Shown piece after piece: positions 19,280 through 27,890 of a stretch of 64,000 nt of DNA. Numbering within the stretch: position 1 is the first letter of the stretch; each line of letters starts with the position of its first letter. A program made the position numbers and the translations under genes. The notes beneath the pieces were generated by a model, which did not search any database, was not told the origin of the DNA, and saw nothing but the letters and a program-made list of their open reading frames with translations. Origin of the DNA: Slackia sp. (GTDB lineage Bacteria; Actinomycetota; Coriobacteriia; Anaerosomatales; Anaerosomataceae); the NCBI GenBank assembly GCA_020725885.1, contig DYEA01000009.1:1-64000 (forward strand). The letters are read 5' to 3'.

Positions 19280-20493
19280 GAGCGGTACTCCCCATTGATC
19301 CGCACGTACTCGTACGTCAAGTCGCAGGTCCAGACCGTGGCGGACGCAGTACCGACCCCGAGGTCGGCGACGATCTCGACCTCGGGTTCAGCAAGCGCAC
19401 GCGCCGCCTCTTCTTCCGAGAACGGCACGGCCGTGCCGTTCTCACACGTCAGCACGCCCGCGAAGACGATGCGGACGCGAGCGGGGTCGAGGGTGGCGCC
19501 CGACTTGCCGATCGCCATCGCTACTCGGCCCCAGTTGGCGTCGCCGCCGAAGATCGCCGTCTTGACGAGCGGGGATTCGGCGATCGCGAAGGCCGCGCGC
19601 TCGGCGTCTGCCTCGTCGCGCGCACCGGTGACGGTGACGGTGACGAGCTTGGTCGCGCCCTCGCCGTCGCGGGCGATCATCTTCGCGAGCTCGCCGCACA
19701 CGTGCTCGATCGCGGCGGCAAGCGGCTCGAAGCGAGGATCGCCAGGCGGGATGGGGGCGCCCCCGGCGGCACCGCTCGCCATGAGCGCGCACATGTCGTT
19801 GGTGGAGGTGTCGGAATCCACGGTGACGCGGTTGAACGTGCGCGCCACCGAGGCACGCAGCGCGACGTCGCACGCCGCCGCGCCGAGGGGCGCGTCCGTC
19901 GTCAGGAACGCGAGCATCGTCGCCATGTCCGGGCGGATCATGCCGCTGCCTTTCGCGACGCCGCCCACCGTGTACGTTCGGCCGTCGACTTCGAGCCGGA
20001 CAGCCAACTGCTTCGGGAAGGTGTCCGTCGTCATGATCGCTTCGGCAATCGCGTCGCCCGTCACCACGTCGAGGCCTTCGGCGGCCTCGGCGATGCCGCC
20101 CGTCACGAGGTCCATCGGCAGCGGCACGCCGATCACACCGGTCGACGCCACGAGGACGTCTGCCGCGTCGCATCCGAGCGCCGCCGCGACGGCCGCGGCC
20201 ATCTCGCGCGCGTCCGCGATCCCCTGCTCGCCTGTGCACGCGTTGGCGTTGCCGGCGTTCACGACGACGGCGCGCGCATGCCCGTCCGAGACGTTCTCGC
20301 GCGAGACGATGACGGGCGCTGCCGCCATCGCGTTGCGCGTGAAAACGGCTGCAGCCGGGCAGCGCTCCTCCGCGACGATGAGCGCCAGGTCGCGCTTGCC
20401 GGACCGCTTGATGCCCGCGCTCACCGCCGCCCCGAGGAATCCGCGCGGCGCAAGGACGCCTCCTTCGACGTACGTGAACGCCTCAGCTGCCAT
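19276..20493 (-). CDS. argJ: bifunctional glutamate N-acetyltransferase/ornithine acetyltransferase
   Basis: Transfers acetyl groups between acetylornithine and glutamate, giving a recycling arginine pathway; there is no argE or argA in the window, which fits. The 405-aa precursor contains the self-cleavage region KGSGMIRPDMATMLAF; in the family the chain is cut before the Thr of MATM, leaving Thr as nucleophile. The start is the ATG at 20493; the frame remains open far upstream inside argC but that is a shadow. Confidence 0.95.
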   Translation of the reverse strand: MAAEAFTYVEGGVLAPRGFLGAAVSAGIKRSGKRDLALIVAEERCPAAAVFTRNAMAAAPVIVSRENVSDGHARAVVVNAGNANACTGEQGIADAREMAAAVAAALGCDAADVLVASTGVIGVPLPMDLVTGGIAEAAEGLDVVTGDAIAEAIMTTDTFPKQLAVRLEVDGRTYTVGGVAKGSGMIRPDMATMLAFLTTDAPLGAAACDVALRASVARTFNRVTVDSDTSTNDMCALMASGAAGGAPIPPGDPRFEPLAAAIEHVCGELAKMIARDGEGATKLVTVTVTGARDEADAERAAFAIAESPLVKTAIFGGDANWGRVAMAIGKSGATLDPARVRIVFAGVLTCENGTAVPFSEEEAARALAEPEVEIVADLGVGTASATVWTCDLTYEYVRINGEYRS

Positions 20494-20501
20494 GCTCTCC
20501 C

Positions 20502-21539
20502 TCACACGACCGGTGCGGGCGAATCGAGGCCCGCTGTCTCTTCGTACCCGAGCGCGACGTTCGCGCACTGCACTGCTTGGCCCGACGCGCCCTTGCCGAG
20601 GTTGTCGATCGCGCAGGTGACGATGAGCGTGGATGCGCGCTCGTCGAACGCGAGGCCGAGGTGCGCCCGGTTGCTGCCTGCGACCTCGCGGGTCGAAGGC
20701 ATCCTGCCGGGAGGGTGCACAGTGACGAATGGCTCGCCCGCATACGCGTCCACGTACGCGGCGTGCGCGTCGGCAAGCGCGACGCCGTCTTCGCACCGCA
20801 AGTACACCGTGGCGAGCAGACCCCGCGTCATCGGCGTCAAGTGCGGCACGAACGTGACGACCGGCTCTTCCAGGCCGCAGCGGGCGAGGCCTTGCTCCAT
20901 CTCCGGCGTGTGACGGTGAGCAGCGGCCTTGTACGCAGCGATGCTCTCGTTCACGGCGACGAAGTGGGTGCCCGCGCTCGGCGTCCTGCCCGCTCCCGAA
21001 ACGCCGGACTTGGCGTCGACGACGACGTGCGGATCCGCGACGAGGCCGGCACGCACCGCAGGCGCGGCTGCGAGCAGCGTCGCAGTCGGGTAGCAGCCGG
21101 GACACGCGATCAGCCGCGCGCCCGGAAGTCCGTCCCGCCACAGCTCGGGAAGCCCGTACACCGCCTGCGGCAGCAACCCGGGAGCGGAGTGTTGAGCGTC
21201 GTACCAGCGCTCGAAGACCGCCGGGTCTTGCAAGCGGAAGTCCGCGGACAGGTCGACGACGAGAAGTCCCGCATCGAGCAGCGCCGGGACGAGCGGCATC
21301 GCGGCGGTGTGCGGAACCGCCAGGAAGACGACGTCCGCGACAGCCGCGATGCGGTCGGGCGACGGCTCCTCGAACACCAGGCCGCAGCCCGCGAGGCCAG
21401 GATAGAGGTCGGCGACGGGGCGCCCGGCGTCGGCGGCAGACGTCACCGCGACGAGATGCATGTGCGGATGGCCAAGCGCGAGCCGTATCAGCTCCGCACC
21501 CGTATACCCCGCGGCGCCGACGATAGCCGCCCGTGCCAT
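20502..21539 (-). CDS. argC: N-acetyl-gamma-glutamyl-phosphate reductase
   Basis: NADPH-dependent reduction of acetylglutamyl phosphate; first gene of the arginine operon. The 345-aa protein has the Rossmann start AIVGAAGYTGAELIRL and the catalytic Cys in CPGCYPTA. The ATG at 21539 is preceded by AAAGGAGCGGC, a clear Shine-Dalgarno, which decides it over an upstream ATG at 21566. A promoter and palindromic operator lie 37-77 bp upstream. Confidence 0.95.
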   Translation of the reverse strand: MARAAIVGAAGYTGAELIRLALGHPHMHLVAVTSAADAGRPVADLYPGLAGCGLVFEEPSPDRIAAVADVVFLAVPHTAAMPLVPALLDAGLLVVDLSADFRLQDPAVFERWYDAQHSAPGLLPQAVYGLPELWRDGLPGARLIACPGCYPTATLLAAAPAVRAGLVADPHVVVDAKSGVSGAGRTPSAGTHFVAVNESIAAYKAAAHRHTPEMEQGLARCGLEEPVVTFVPHLTPMTRGLLATVYLRCEDGVALADAHAAYVDAYAGEPFVTVHPPGRMPSTREVAGSNRAHLGLAFDERASTLIVTCAIDNLGKGASGQAVQCANVALGYEETAGLDSPAPVV

Positions 21540-21575
21540 GCCGCTCCTTTCAGATGCCGCGTCCATAGCCAGGCC

Positions 21576-21616
21576 AGACTACCGTATGAATCGCATATCG
21601 GTCAATGGGTATGCGA
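21576..21616 (-). promoter_or_regulatory. putative argC promoter with ArgR operator-like inverted repeats
   Basis: On the minus strand there is TTGACC (21605-21600), an 18-nt spacer and TAGTCT (21581-21576). Inside the spacer is TATG-N5-CATA (21585-21597). A larger inverted repeat TCGCATA (21591-21597) / TATGCGA (21610-21616) brackets the -35 box. TGAAT motifs typical of ARG boxes occur at 21587-21591 and 21623-21627. ArgR is encoded in this operon, so autoregulated repression here is likely; the box assignment is inference. Confidence 0.5.
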
Positions 21617-21675
21617 AAAATGTGAATCCTGGGCCCGCAGTATCCAATAATGCGGTGCTTGGAGCCGCCTTTCGG

Positions 21676-24108
21676 TCAGCCGCGCAGCGTCGCCCCCACC
21701 TCGGAGCATACCTTCGCGAGCACCCGTTCGTGGACCGCGCGCACTTCGTCGTCGGCAAGCGTGCGATCGGCCGCCCTGTACTCCAAGGAGAACGCCAGGC
21801 TCTTGGTGCCCTCAGGCAGACGGCGCTCTACGGCATCATCGGGGTCGACGTACACGTCGAACAGCCGCACGTCGGCCAGCAGCGGCTTGCCGTGCGCCCG
21901 TATGGCCGCAAGGACGCGCTCAGCCGGCACGTCGCGTGAGACGACGAACGCCACGTCGAGCTTCACCGCGGGGAACCGAGGGATCTCATCGTAGCGGCGC
22001 ACGCCGCCTGCCGCACGCACGATCGACTTGACGTCGAGCTCGAAGGCCGCCACGGCCCCAGCGACGTCGAACGCCTCGAGCAGGCGCGGCGCGACTTCCC
22101 CGATCCAGCCGACGACCTCCCCGCGGACGACGACGTCCGCTGCGCGCCCGGGCTGCAGCCACGCGTGCTCGGCGGCGTCCAGCCGCCACGGCTCGATGCC
22201 GAGATCGTCGAACAGCGACTGCACCACGCCTTTCGCGTCGAAGAAGTCGAGCGGACGGGGGCGCTCGTACCACTGCTGGCGGTCCCACGAGCCGGCAAGC
22301 GCGGCGCCCAGCACGAGACGCTCTTTCGGCAGCTTCCGGCCCGCGGAGGTGCGGAACACCCGGCCCATCTCGTACAGGTGCACATCGGTCACACCGTGGC
22401 GCTGATTGTGCGAGACCGCGTCGAGCAGGCCTGTGAGCGTGCTCACGCGCAGGTGGGACTGCTCGCTCGACATGGGATTGATGAGCTCGACGAGGGTCTC
22501 GTCCGGACCGAGCTCGAAGCCGCACAGCTCCACCCGGCGAGGATCCTCGAAGACCAGCCCGATGTGCTCGTTCAAGCCGCATGCCCTCATGACGGCGCCG
22601 ATACGCCGATGGATGCGCTGGACAGCATCGAGGCCGCCGACCCGCTCACGACCGCCGGGAAGGGTGGACGGCACGCGCTCCATGCCCCAGATGCGCACGA
22701 CCTCCTCGTACAGGTCGACTTCGCGCTCGAGGTCCGGCCGGAAGGTCGGGACTGTGCAGGTCAGCGCGTCGCCCGTCCCCTCGACGGCGATGCCGAGCCG
22801 GCGCAGGATGGCGGCGGTTTCGTCGGATGCGAGCGAGGTGCCGAGGAAGGCGTTCATGCGGCCGACCCGCACCGTGAGCACACGCGGGGTCGCCGGCCGC
22901 GGGTACATGTCGACGATGCCGGGAGCCACCTCTCCGCCGCCGAGCTCGGCGATCAGCTGCGCGGCGCGCTCAGAGGCGAGCGCCGCGAGCTCAGGGTCGA
23001 CGCCGCGCTCGAAGCGGAGCGAGGACTCGGAGATCAGCCCGAGCGCCCGGCTCGTCTTCGAGATGCACGCCCGGTCGAAGCACGCGGACTCCAGCAGCAC
23101 GTCGACCGTCGTCTCGGAGACCTCGGTCGCCTCGCCGCCCATGACGCCGGCGAGCGCGACCGGCCCGCTGGCATCGGCGATCACGAGCATGTCGGGGGAA
23201 AGCCGGCGCTCCTGGCCATCGAGCGTCGTCAGCGTCTCTCCCTCGCGCGCCCTGCGGACGACGACCTCCACCACTCCTTCGCGGCGCGCGAGCGTCGCCA
23301 GGTCGAACGCGTGCAGCGGCTGCCCGAGCTCGAACAGGACGTAGTTCGTCACGTCCACGACGTTGTTGATGGGACGCGCGCCTGCGGCGACGATGCGCTC
23401 GACGAGCCATTCGGGCGACGGCCCGATGCGCACCCCGCGGATCAGCCGCGCAGTGTAGCGCGGGCACAGGTCCGGGTCTTCGATCGTCACCGCGACGTCC
23501 CGCTCGACCGGAGCGCCGCTCGTCTCGAGGGCCCACTTCGGCGCGCGGAACTCGCGGCCCAGCACCGCCCCCACCTCGCGGGCGACGCCGACCATGGACA
23601 GGCAATCCGGACGGTTCGGCGTCACCTCGAGCTCGAGGATCGTGTCGGACAGGCCGGCGTACTCGGCGTAGGACAGCCCGACCGGAGCGTCGGGCGGCAG
23701 GACGAGCAGCCCGGAGGCGTCGGCGCCAGCGCCGAGCTCCGAAGCCGAGCACATCATGCCTTCCGACTCCAGGCCGCGCAGCTTCGCGCGCTTGATCGTG
23801 ACCCCGCCGGGAAGCGTCGCGCCGACCGTGGCGACGGGGACCTTGTCGCCGGGCGCGAAGTTGGTCGCGCCGCACACGATCTTCAGCGGCTCCCCGGCGC
23901 CGACGTCGACCTGGCAGTACGACAGCTTGTCTGCGTTGGGGTGCTGCTCCTTGGTGAGCACCTGCCCGACGATGACGCCTTCGAGAGCCGCACCGGTCTT
24001 GATGACCTGCTCGACTTTCGTGCCCGTCATGTCCAGACGGTCGCAGAGCTGCTCGACCGGCAGGTCGACGTCGACGAGCTCCTTCAGCCACTTCAGCGAG
24101 ACACGCAT
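21676..24108 (-). CDS. pheT: phenylalanyl-tRNA synthetase beta subunit
   Basis: Forms the heterotetrameric PheRS with PheS. The 810-aa subunit has the usual order: N-terminal tRNA-binding OB fold (about 40-150, with HPNADKL and CGATNF), B3/B4 editing domain with PNRPDCLS, B5 domain, a catalytic-like core, and a C-terminal ferredoxin-like anticodon-binding domain. The ATG at 24108 has AGGAG 8 nt upstream. It lies 31 bp after pheS and shares its T-box control. Confidence 0.96.
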   Translation of the reverse strand: MRVSLKWLKELVDVDLPVEQLCDRLDMTGTKVEQVIKTGAALEGVIVGQVLTKEQHPNADKLSYCQVDVGAGEPLKIVCGATNFAPGDKVPVATVGATLPGGVTIKRAKLRGLESEGMMCSASELGAGADASGLLVLPPDAPVGLSYAEYAGLSDTILELEVTPNRPDCLSMVGVAREVGAVLGREFRAPKWALETSGAPVERDVAVTIEDPDLCPRYTARLIRGVRIGPSPEWLVERIVAAGARPINNVVDVTNYVLFELGQPLHAFDLATLARREGVVEVVVRRAREGETLTTLDGQERRLSPDMLVIADASGPVALAGVMGGEATEVSETTVDVLLESACFDRACISKTSRALGLISESSLRFERGVDPELAALASERAAQLIAELGGGEVAPGIVDMYPRPATPRVLTVRVGRMNAFLGTSLASDETAAILRRLGIAVEGTGDALTCTVPTFRPDLEREVDLYEEVVRIWGMERVPSTLPGGRERVGGLDAVQRIHRRIGAVMRACGLNEHIGLVFEDPRRVELCGFELGPDETLVELINPMSSEQSHLRVSTLTGLLDAVSHNQRHGVTDVHLYEMGRVFRTSAGRKLPKERLVLGAALAGSWDRQQWYERPRPLDFFDAKGVVQSLFDDLGIEPWRLDAAEHAWLQPGRAADVVVRGEVVGWIGEVAPRLLEAFDVAGAVAAFELDVKSIVRAAGGVRRYDEIPRFPAVKLDVAFVVSRDVPAERVLAAIRAHGKPLLADVRLFDVYVDPDDAVERRLPEGTKSLAFSLEYRAADRTLADDEVRAVHERVLAKVCSEVGATLRG

Positions 24109-24139
24109 GCTTCGATCTCCTCGATCCGTCGATCCGACG

Positions 24140-25207
24140 TCAGAACTGGCGCAAGAAGCGCATGTCGCCCTCGATGAGCAGGCGCAGGTCCGGGATGCCG
24201 TGCTTGAGCGCCGCGATGCGCTCGGCGCCCATGCCGAACGCGAACCCGCTGTATCGCTCCGGGTCGATGCCGACGTACCGGAAGACGTTCGGGTCGACCA
24301 TGCCGCACCCGAGCACCTCGAGCCACCCCTCGCCACCGCACGAGCGGCACCCTTCCCCGCCGCACATCGCGCACGACACATCGACCTCGGCCGATGGCTC
24401 CGTGAACGGGAAGAAGTGCGGGCGCAGCCGTACCCGCCGATCAGGACCGAAGATCTCGTGGACGAAGCGCTCGAGCGTGCCTTTCAGGTCGCCGAACGTG
24501 ATGCCCTCGTCCACCACGAGCCCCTCGATCTGCGTGAACTGCGGCAGGTGGCTGGGGTCGGCGACGTCCCTGCGGAAGACCTTGCCTGGAGCCAGCACGT
24601 AGATGGGCGGGCGCTGCTTCTCCATCACGCGCACCTGCACGGGCGAGGTGTGCGTCCGGAGAAGGACTTCGGAGTCGAAAGCGTCGGGGGAGGACGCGCC
24701 CGTCATGTCCCGCACGTAGAACGTGTCGGTCGCAGCGCGGGCCGGATGCTCTGGCGGATGGTTGAGCGCGGTGAAGTTGTAGTAGTCGAGTTCGACTTCC
24801 GGCCCTTCGGCGATGCGATAGCCCAGGCCGACGAAAACGTCGACGATCTCGTCGACGATCTGGTGGATGATGTGCTGATGCCCAAGCACCCGCTGCCTGC
24901 CGGGCAGCGTCACGTCGACGGCTTCACGGGCGATGCGCCGCTCGAGCGCCTCCCGTTCGAGCGCCTGTTTCCGCTCGGCCAACGCACTTTCCAGCGCTTC
25001 TCGCACCTCGTTCGAGATGCGCCCTACCGCTGGCCGCTGTTGTGCGGGGAGCTCTCCGAGGCCGCGCAGCACCGCCGTCAGCGCGCCCTTCTTCCCGAGG
25101 TACGCGACACGGACCGACTCGAGCTCCTCGAGGTCTTTCGCCGAAGCGACTTTCGACAGCGCCTCGTCGCGCAGATCCACCAGCCGCTCTGTGATCTCCA
25201 TCCGCAC
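24140..25207 (-). CDS. pheS: phenylalanyl-tRNA synthetase alpha subunit
   Basis: Catalytic class II subunit. About 355 aa. An N-terminal coiled coil (residues about 5-95) precedes the class II core with the GHQHIIHQIVDEI segment, motif 2 (FRRDVADPSHLPQFTQIEG) and motif 3 (GFAFGMGAERIAALKHGI). A Cys-rich insert, CAMCGGEGCRSCGGEG, is present as in many bacterial PheS proteins and probably binds zinc. I prefer the GTG at 25207 because AGGAG lies 6 nt upstream; the ATG two codons later (25201) has poor spacing. A T-box riboswitch precedes it. Confidence 0.96.
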   Translation of the reverse strand: MRMEITERLVDLRDEALSKVASAKDLEELESVRVAYLGKKGALTAVLRGLGELPAQQRPAVGRISNEVREALESALAERKQALEREALERRIAREAVDVTLPGRQRVLGHQHIIHQIVDEIVDVFVGLGYRIAEGPEVELDYYNFTALNHPPEHPARAATDTFYVRDMTGASSPDAFDSEVLLRTHTSPVQVRVMEKQRPPIYVLAPGKVFRRDVADPSHLPQFTQIEGLVVDEGITFGDLKGTLERFVHEIFGPDRRVRLRPHFFPFTEPSAEVDVSCAMCGGEGCRSCGGEGWLEVLGCGMVDPNVFRYVGIDPERYSGFAFGMGAERIAALKHGIPDLRLLIEGDMRFLRQF

Positions 25208-25239
25208 TCTGCACTCCTCGCGTCTTCTAGCCACAAGAG

Positions 25240-25536
25240 GAAGGAGCCGCTCCCCCTCAGGAAACCCCAAGGACGGGAGCGGCTCCCGCGGTACCACCCT
25301 GGTTGGCGCTTGAAGCGCCCGCTCAGTGCGCGAATCCGCGCTGCTGGCCTCGCGCCAGCCGCCCGGTATCGGTGGGAACCGGCTCGCCTACTAGGGCTTG
25401 CACCCGTTCAACTCGCTGCTGATGGAGTGAACCGCGTCCGCTCGTCCGTCGAGCCCTTCCAGTCAGCGGGGCCCTTCCCTGGCCGGACCGCTGGCGGCCG
25501 CGCCTCTCCGTCATCGCGTTGCGCTCTTCGATTGGC
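25240..25536 (-). ncRNA. T-box riboswitch (Phe) controlling pheST
   Basis: The minus strand carries the T-box signature AACCAGGGTGGTACCGCG (25304-25287). Its UGGU would pair with an ACCA tRNA end. Immediately after comes a perfect 12-bp terminator stem (arms 25286-25275 and 25254-25243) followed by TTCCTCTT. The upstream region (about 25535 to 25410) can fold as Stem I. A UUC Phe codon followed by A at 25431-25429 (in GGTTCACTCC) is the likely specifier. This is the transcription-attenuation type: uncharged tRNA-Phe should favour read-through. Specifier placement is inferred by eye. No protein gene is seen in this leader. Confidence 0.9.
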
Positions 25537-25954
25537 GGTTGAGTATAGCACAACCCCTGATGCGCTCAGCCGCGTATTGCAACCACCTTCCGGTGGGTAC
25601 GACCGTGCATACCACGCCGCGAATCCTCGTGCGCGGAAGCGGGTCTCTGTCCGGAGCGGAGCAGGCATCGCCCTTCGTCTTCAGCAGCCCGCCTGGCAAC
25701 CGGGCGACCACCCGATGGAGGACGCCGCCGGGCCAGCCGTCGTGCTCGAACAGCACGACATCGCCCGCCTGCACGAAACCCGAACCTCGCACGTACACCG
25801 CGACGTCTCCGGGAACGAGAGCCGGCTCCATCGACGAGCCGCGCACGACCGTCGCTCCGTACTTGGTCAGCACGACGGCCCAAACCGCGAGCGCGCACAG
25901 CCCGAGCAACCGCCTGACCCACACGCCTGTCTGCCGAACGTCCCTTTCCGGCAT
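25511..25954 (-). CDS. SipW-type (ER-type) signal peptidase I
   Basis: Membrane serine protease that removes signal peptides. The 147-aa protein has one N-terminal helix (about residues 14-32), the nucleophile in GSSMEP (Ser41), and LHRVV (His80) in place of the general-base Lys of ordinary bacterial enzymes. This Ser/His arrangement and the TKGDACSAPD box mark the SipW/archaeal-ER class. It overlaps by 1 bp the TasA-like gene upstream, its probable substrate. Its 3' end contains the pheST promoter and start of the T-box leader. Confidence 0.88.
   Translation of the reverse strand: MPERDVRQTGVWVRRLLGLCALAVWAVVLTKYGATVVRGSSMEPALVPGDVAVYVRGSGFVQAGDVVLFEHDGWPGGVLHRVVARLPGGLLKTKGDACSAPDRDPLPRTRIRGVVCTVVPTGRWLQYAAERIRGCAILNRQSKSATR
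25524..25547 (-). promoter_or_regulatory. pheST promoter -10 and shared start-site element
   Basis: TATACT (25547-25542) is a good -10 box within the 3' end of the signal peptidase gene; no convincing -35 is seen. It continues as TATACTCA, 3 nt, then GCCAATCGAAGAG (25536-25524), which would be the first transcribed bases of the T-box leader. The same composite element precedes infC. Confidence 0.5.
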
Positions 25955-26442
25955 CAGTGCACCTGCTCCGCGTCGAAGTAGAGCGAAAGCTTCACGTAGT
26001 CCCCTGCGAGGTCGTTGCCAGCCGTCGCAGGAAGGCCGACGGCGAACGTCATCCGCGCACGCGCGCCGGGCGCGATCTCGAACGGCACGGTCCTCAGCTC
26101 GGCGAGCGGCCCGGTGTACACAGGGACTCCATCAACCGAGACGTCGCACGTCAGCGCGTTGTAGAAGTCGGTGATGCCCGCCTTCTTCGCACACGTGACG
26201 ACCACGGTGCTCGGAAGCGTGCCCGTGTTGGCCACCGCGACAGTCCGCTCGCACATTCCCCCTGGCGCAAGCGCATCGATCGTGAGCGCCGCCGAGGTCG
26301 GCTCGGTCGACACCGCGACCGTCCCGGCCCGGATCACGTTGTCGGGCACCTCCGCTCGGCTCGTGAAGAAGGCGCCGGCGCCTCCCAGGCACGCCAGGCC
26401 CGCCAACACTGCGCATGCCGCCATGACGATGGTCCGTTTCAT
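25954..26442 (-). CDS. TasA/CalY-like secreted protein with SipW-type signal peptide
   Basis: A 162-aa exported protein. Residues 1-26 form a signal peptide with a basic MKR start, a hydrophobic core and GGAGAFFTSRA around the cleavage region, as in SipW-dependent substrates. The mature part is a predicted beta-rich domain: TVAVANTGTLPSTVVV, two or three Cys residues that could form disulfides, and an IAPGARARMTFAVGLP segment like TasA/camelysin-family proteins. In Bacillus such proteins form biofilm matrix fibres. The coupled signal peptidase gene downstream supports this call. No TapA-like partner is visible. Confidence 0.75.
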   Translation of the reverse strand: MKRTIVMAACAVLAGLACLGGAGAFFTSRAEVPDNVIRAGTVAVSTEPTSAALTIDALAPGGMCERTVAVANTGTLPSTVVVTCAKKAGITDFYNALTCDVSVDGVPVYTGPLAELRTVPFEIAPGARARMTFAVGLPATAGNDLAGDYVKLSLYFDAEQVH

Positions 26443-26599
26443 GCTCCTCCCCTTTCGTCCGTGCCGACCGAGGGGAGGACGGCGTCTGCGTGTCCGGCCG
26501 CCCGACGCGGCCGAACGCAGTGTCGCACACGGCCCTTACCGGCGCCTTCCGCCGACCTGAACCGATGCGTACTATGCGTCGGGGCTGGCCTCGCGCACG

Positions 26600-26628
26600 A
26601 AGAAAGGGCCCCGCACCTGACGGGGCCC
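26600..26628 (-). terminator. intrinsic terminator of infC-rpmI-rplT
   Basis: On the minus strand GGGCCCCG (26628-26621), a 7-nt loop and CGGGGCCC (26613-26606) are followed by TTTCTT. The 8-bp GC stem plus T tract is a standard terminator, 27 bp after the rplT stop. Confidence 0.88.
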
Positions 26629-26654
26629 TCTTCAACAGCCGGAGCACCGCGCTC

Positions 26655-27014
26655 TTACGCGCTCAGCTTCTCCTTGGCGAGCTCGACGAGCTTGGCGAAC
26701 GCCGCGGGGTCGTTGACCGCCAGGTCCGAGAGCACCTTGCGGTCGAGGTCGACCTCCGCCCGCTTCAGGCCGTTGATGAATGCCGAGTACGACAGACCGT
26801 TCTGGCGCGCGCCGGCATTGATGCGCGCGATCCACAGACGCCGGATCTCGCGCTTCTTGTTGCGGCGGTCCCGGTACTGGTACTGGAGCGAGTGCTGCAC
26901 CTGCTCCTTGGCGGCGCGATACGAACGGCTCTTGGCACCGTAGTAGCCCTTAGCGCGTTCGAGGATAGTGCGGCGCTTCTTCTTGGCAGTGACACCACGC
27001 TTGACTCTAGGCAT
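26655..27014 (-). CDS. rplT: 50S ribosomal protein L20
   Basis: Binds 23S rRNA early in large-subunit assembly. The 119-aa sequence is nearly invariant in type: [15 protein letters not shown] at the N-terminus, the long basic helix with [25 protein letters not shown], and the globular C-terminus [17 protein letters not shown]. It lies 31 bp after rpmI. In other bacteria L20 represses this operon by binding its leader. Confidence 0.98.
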   Translation of the reverse strand: MPRVKRGVTAKKKRRTILERAKGYYGAKSRSYRAAKEQVQHSLQYQYRDRRNKKREIRRLWIARINAGARQNGLSYSAFINGLKRAEVDLDRKVLSDLAVNDPAAFAKLVELAKEKLSA

Positions 27015-27045
27015 TGCTCATCACTCCTCAGGTGCGCGGCCCGGG

Positions 27046-27243
27046 TCACCCGATGCCGAGGTTCTTCTTGATCACCTTGGCGTCAGCGGCGCTCACGAGC
27101 GACGGCTGACGGAACGCCCGCTTCCGCTTCGGGCTCTTCTTCTCGAGGATGTGGCTCGAGTACGCATTGCCGCGGCGGATCTTCCCGCCGCCGGTGGCAC
27201 GGAACCGCTTCGCGGTCCCTTTGTGGGTCTTCATCTTCGGCAT
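27046..27243 (-). CDS. rpmI: 50S ribosomal protein L35
   Basis: A 65-aa, strongly basic large-subunit protein beginning [18 protein letters not shown], with the family's [17 protein letters not shown]. It lies between infC and rplT as in most bacteria. Confidence 0.97.
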   Translation of the reverse strand: MPKMKTHKGTAKRFRATGGGKIRRGNAYSSHILEKKSPKRKRAFRQPSLVSAADAKVIKKNLGIG

Positions 27244-27267
27244 GGCTTGCTCCTTCGTGCTGTCTCG

Positions 27268-27843
27268 TCAGCCGGCATCGACGCCTGCGCTGTCTTCCTC
27301 GCTCGCCTTCTGCTTGGACGTTTTCGCGTCGCGCTTGACAGGAGCGAGCACCATCAGCATGTTGCGGCCTTCCAGCTTCGGCTCGCTCTCGACCGTGCCG
27401 AGTTCCTTCACATCCTCGGCGAGGCGCTCCAAGATGGCGAGCCCTCGCTCGGCGTGAGCCATCTCCCGGCCGCGGAACATGATCGTCACCTTCACGCGAG
27501 CGCCGCCCTCGAGGAACCGCACGACGTGCCGCTTCTTCGTCTCGTAGTCGTGCGTGTCGATCTTCGGGCGGAACTTGATCTCCTTGACCTGCACCGTCGC
27601 CTGGTGCTTGCGCGCCTTCTTCGCCTTGATCGCCTGCTCGTACTTGTACTTGCCGTAGTCCATGATCTTGCAGACTGGCGGGTCGGCGTTCGGCGCGATC
27701 TCGACGAGATCCAGGCCCTGCTCGTCCGCGATCCTCAGCGCGTCCATCGTGTTGAAGATGCCGAGCTGCTCTCCTTCAGACGAGATGAGCCGGCACCGCG
27801 GCGTCCGGATCCTGTCGTTGATCCTCGGCTCGGTCGTGCTGAT
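27268..27843 (-). CDS. infC: translation initiation factor IF-3 (apparent ATC start)
   Basis: IF-3 binds the 30S subunit and checks start codons and initiator tRNA. The 191-aa protein begins [12 protein letters not shown] right after the start, has the N-domain ([25 protein letters not shown]), the linker KARKHQ and the C-domain ending [11 protein letters not shown], then a charged tail. No ATG, GTG or TTG lies in frame near the conserved N-terminus. An ATC at 27843 has GGAGGTGG 7 nt upstream, so it is the likely start; rare AUU/AUC/AUA starts on infC are known and allow autoregulation. The next upstream in-frame ATG (27918) would place the Shine-Dalgarno inside the gene. First gene of infC-rpmI-rplT. 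Confidence 0.95.
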   Translation of the reverse strand: MSTTEPRINDRIRTPRCRLISSEGEQLGIFNTMDALRIADEQGLDLVEIAPNADPPVCKIMDYGKYKYEQAIKAKKARKHQATVQVKEIKFRPKIDTHDYETKKRHVVRFLEGGARVKVTIMFRGREMAHAERGLAILERLAEDVKELGTVESEPKLEGRNMLMVLAPVKRDAKTSKQKASEEDSAGVDAG

Positions 27844-27890
27844 AGGCGTTCCACCTCCATCGTCAGCGATCCTCGAAGATCGCCCCTGCA

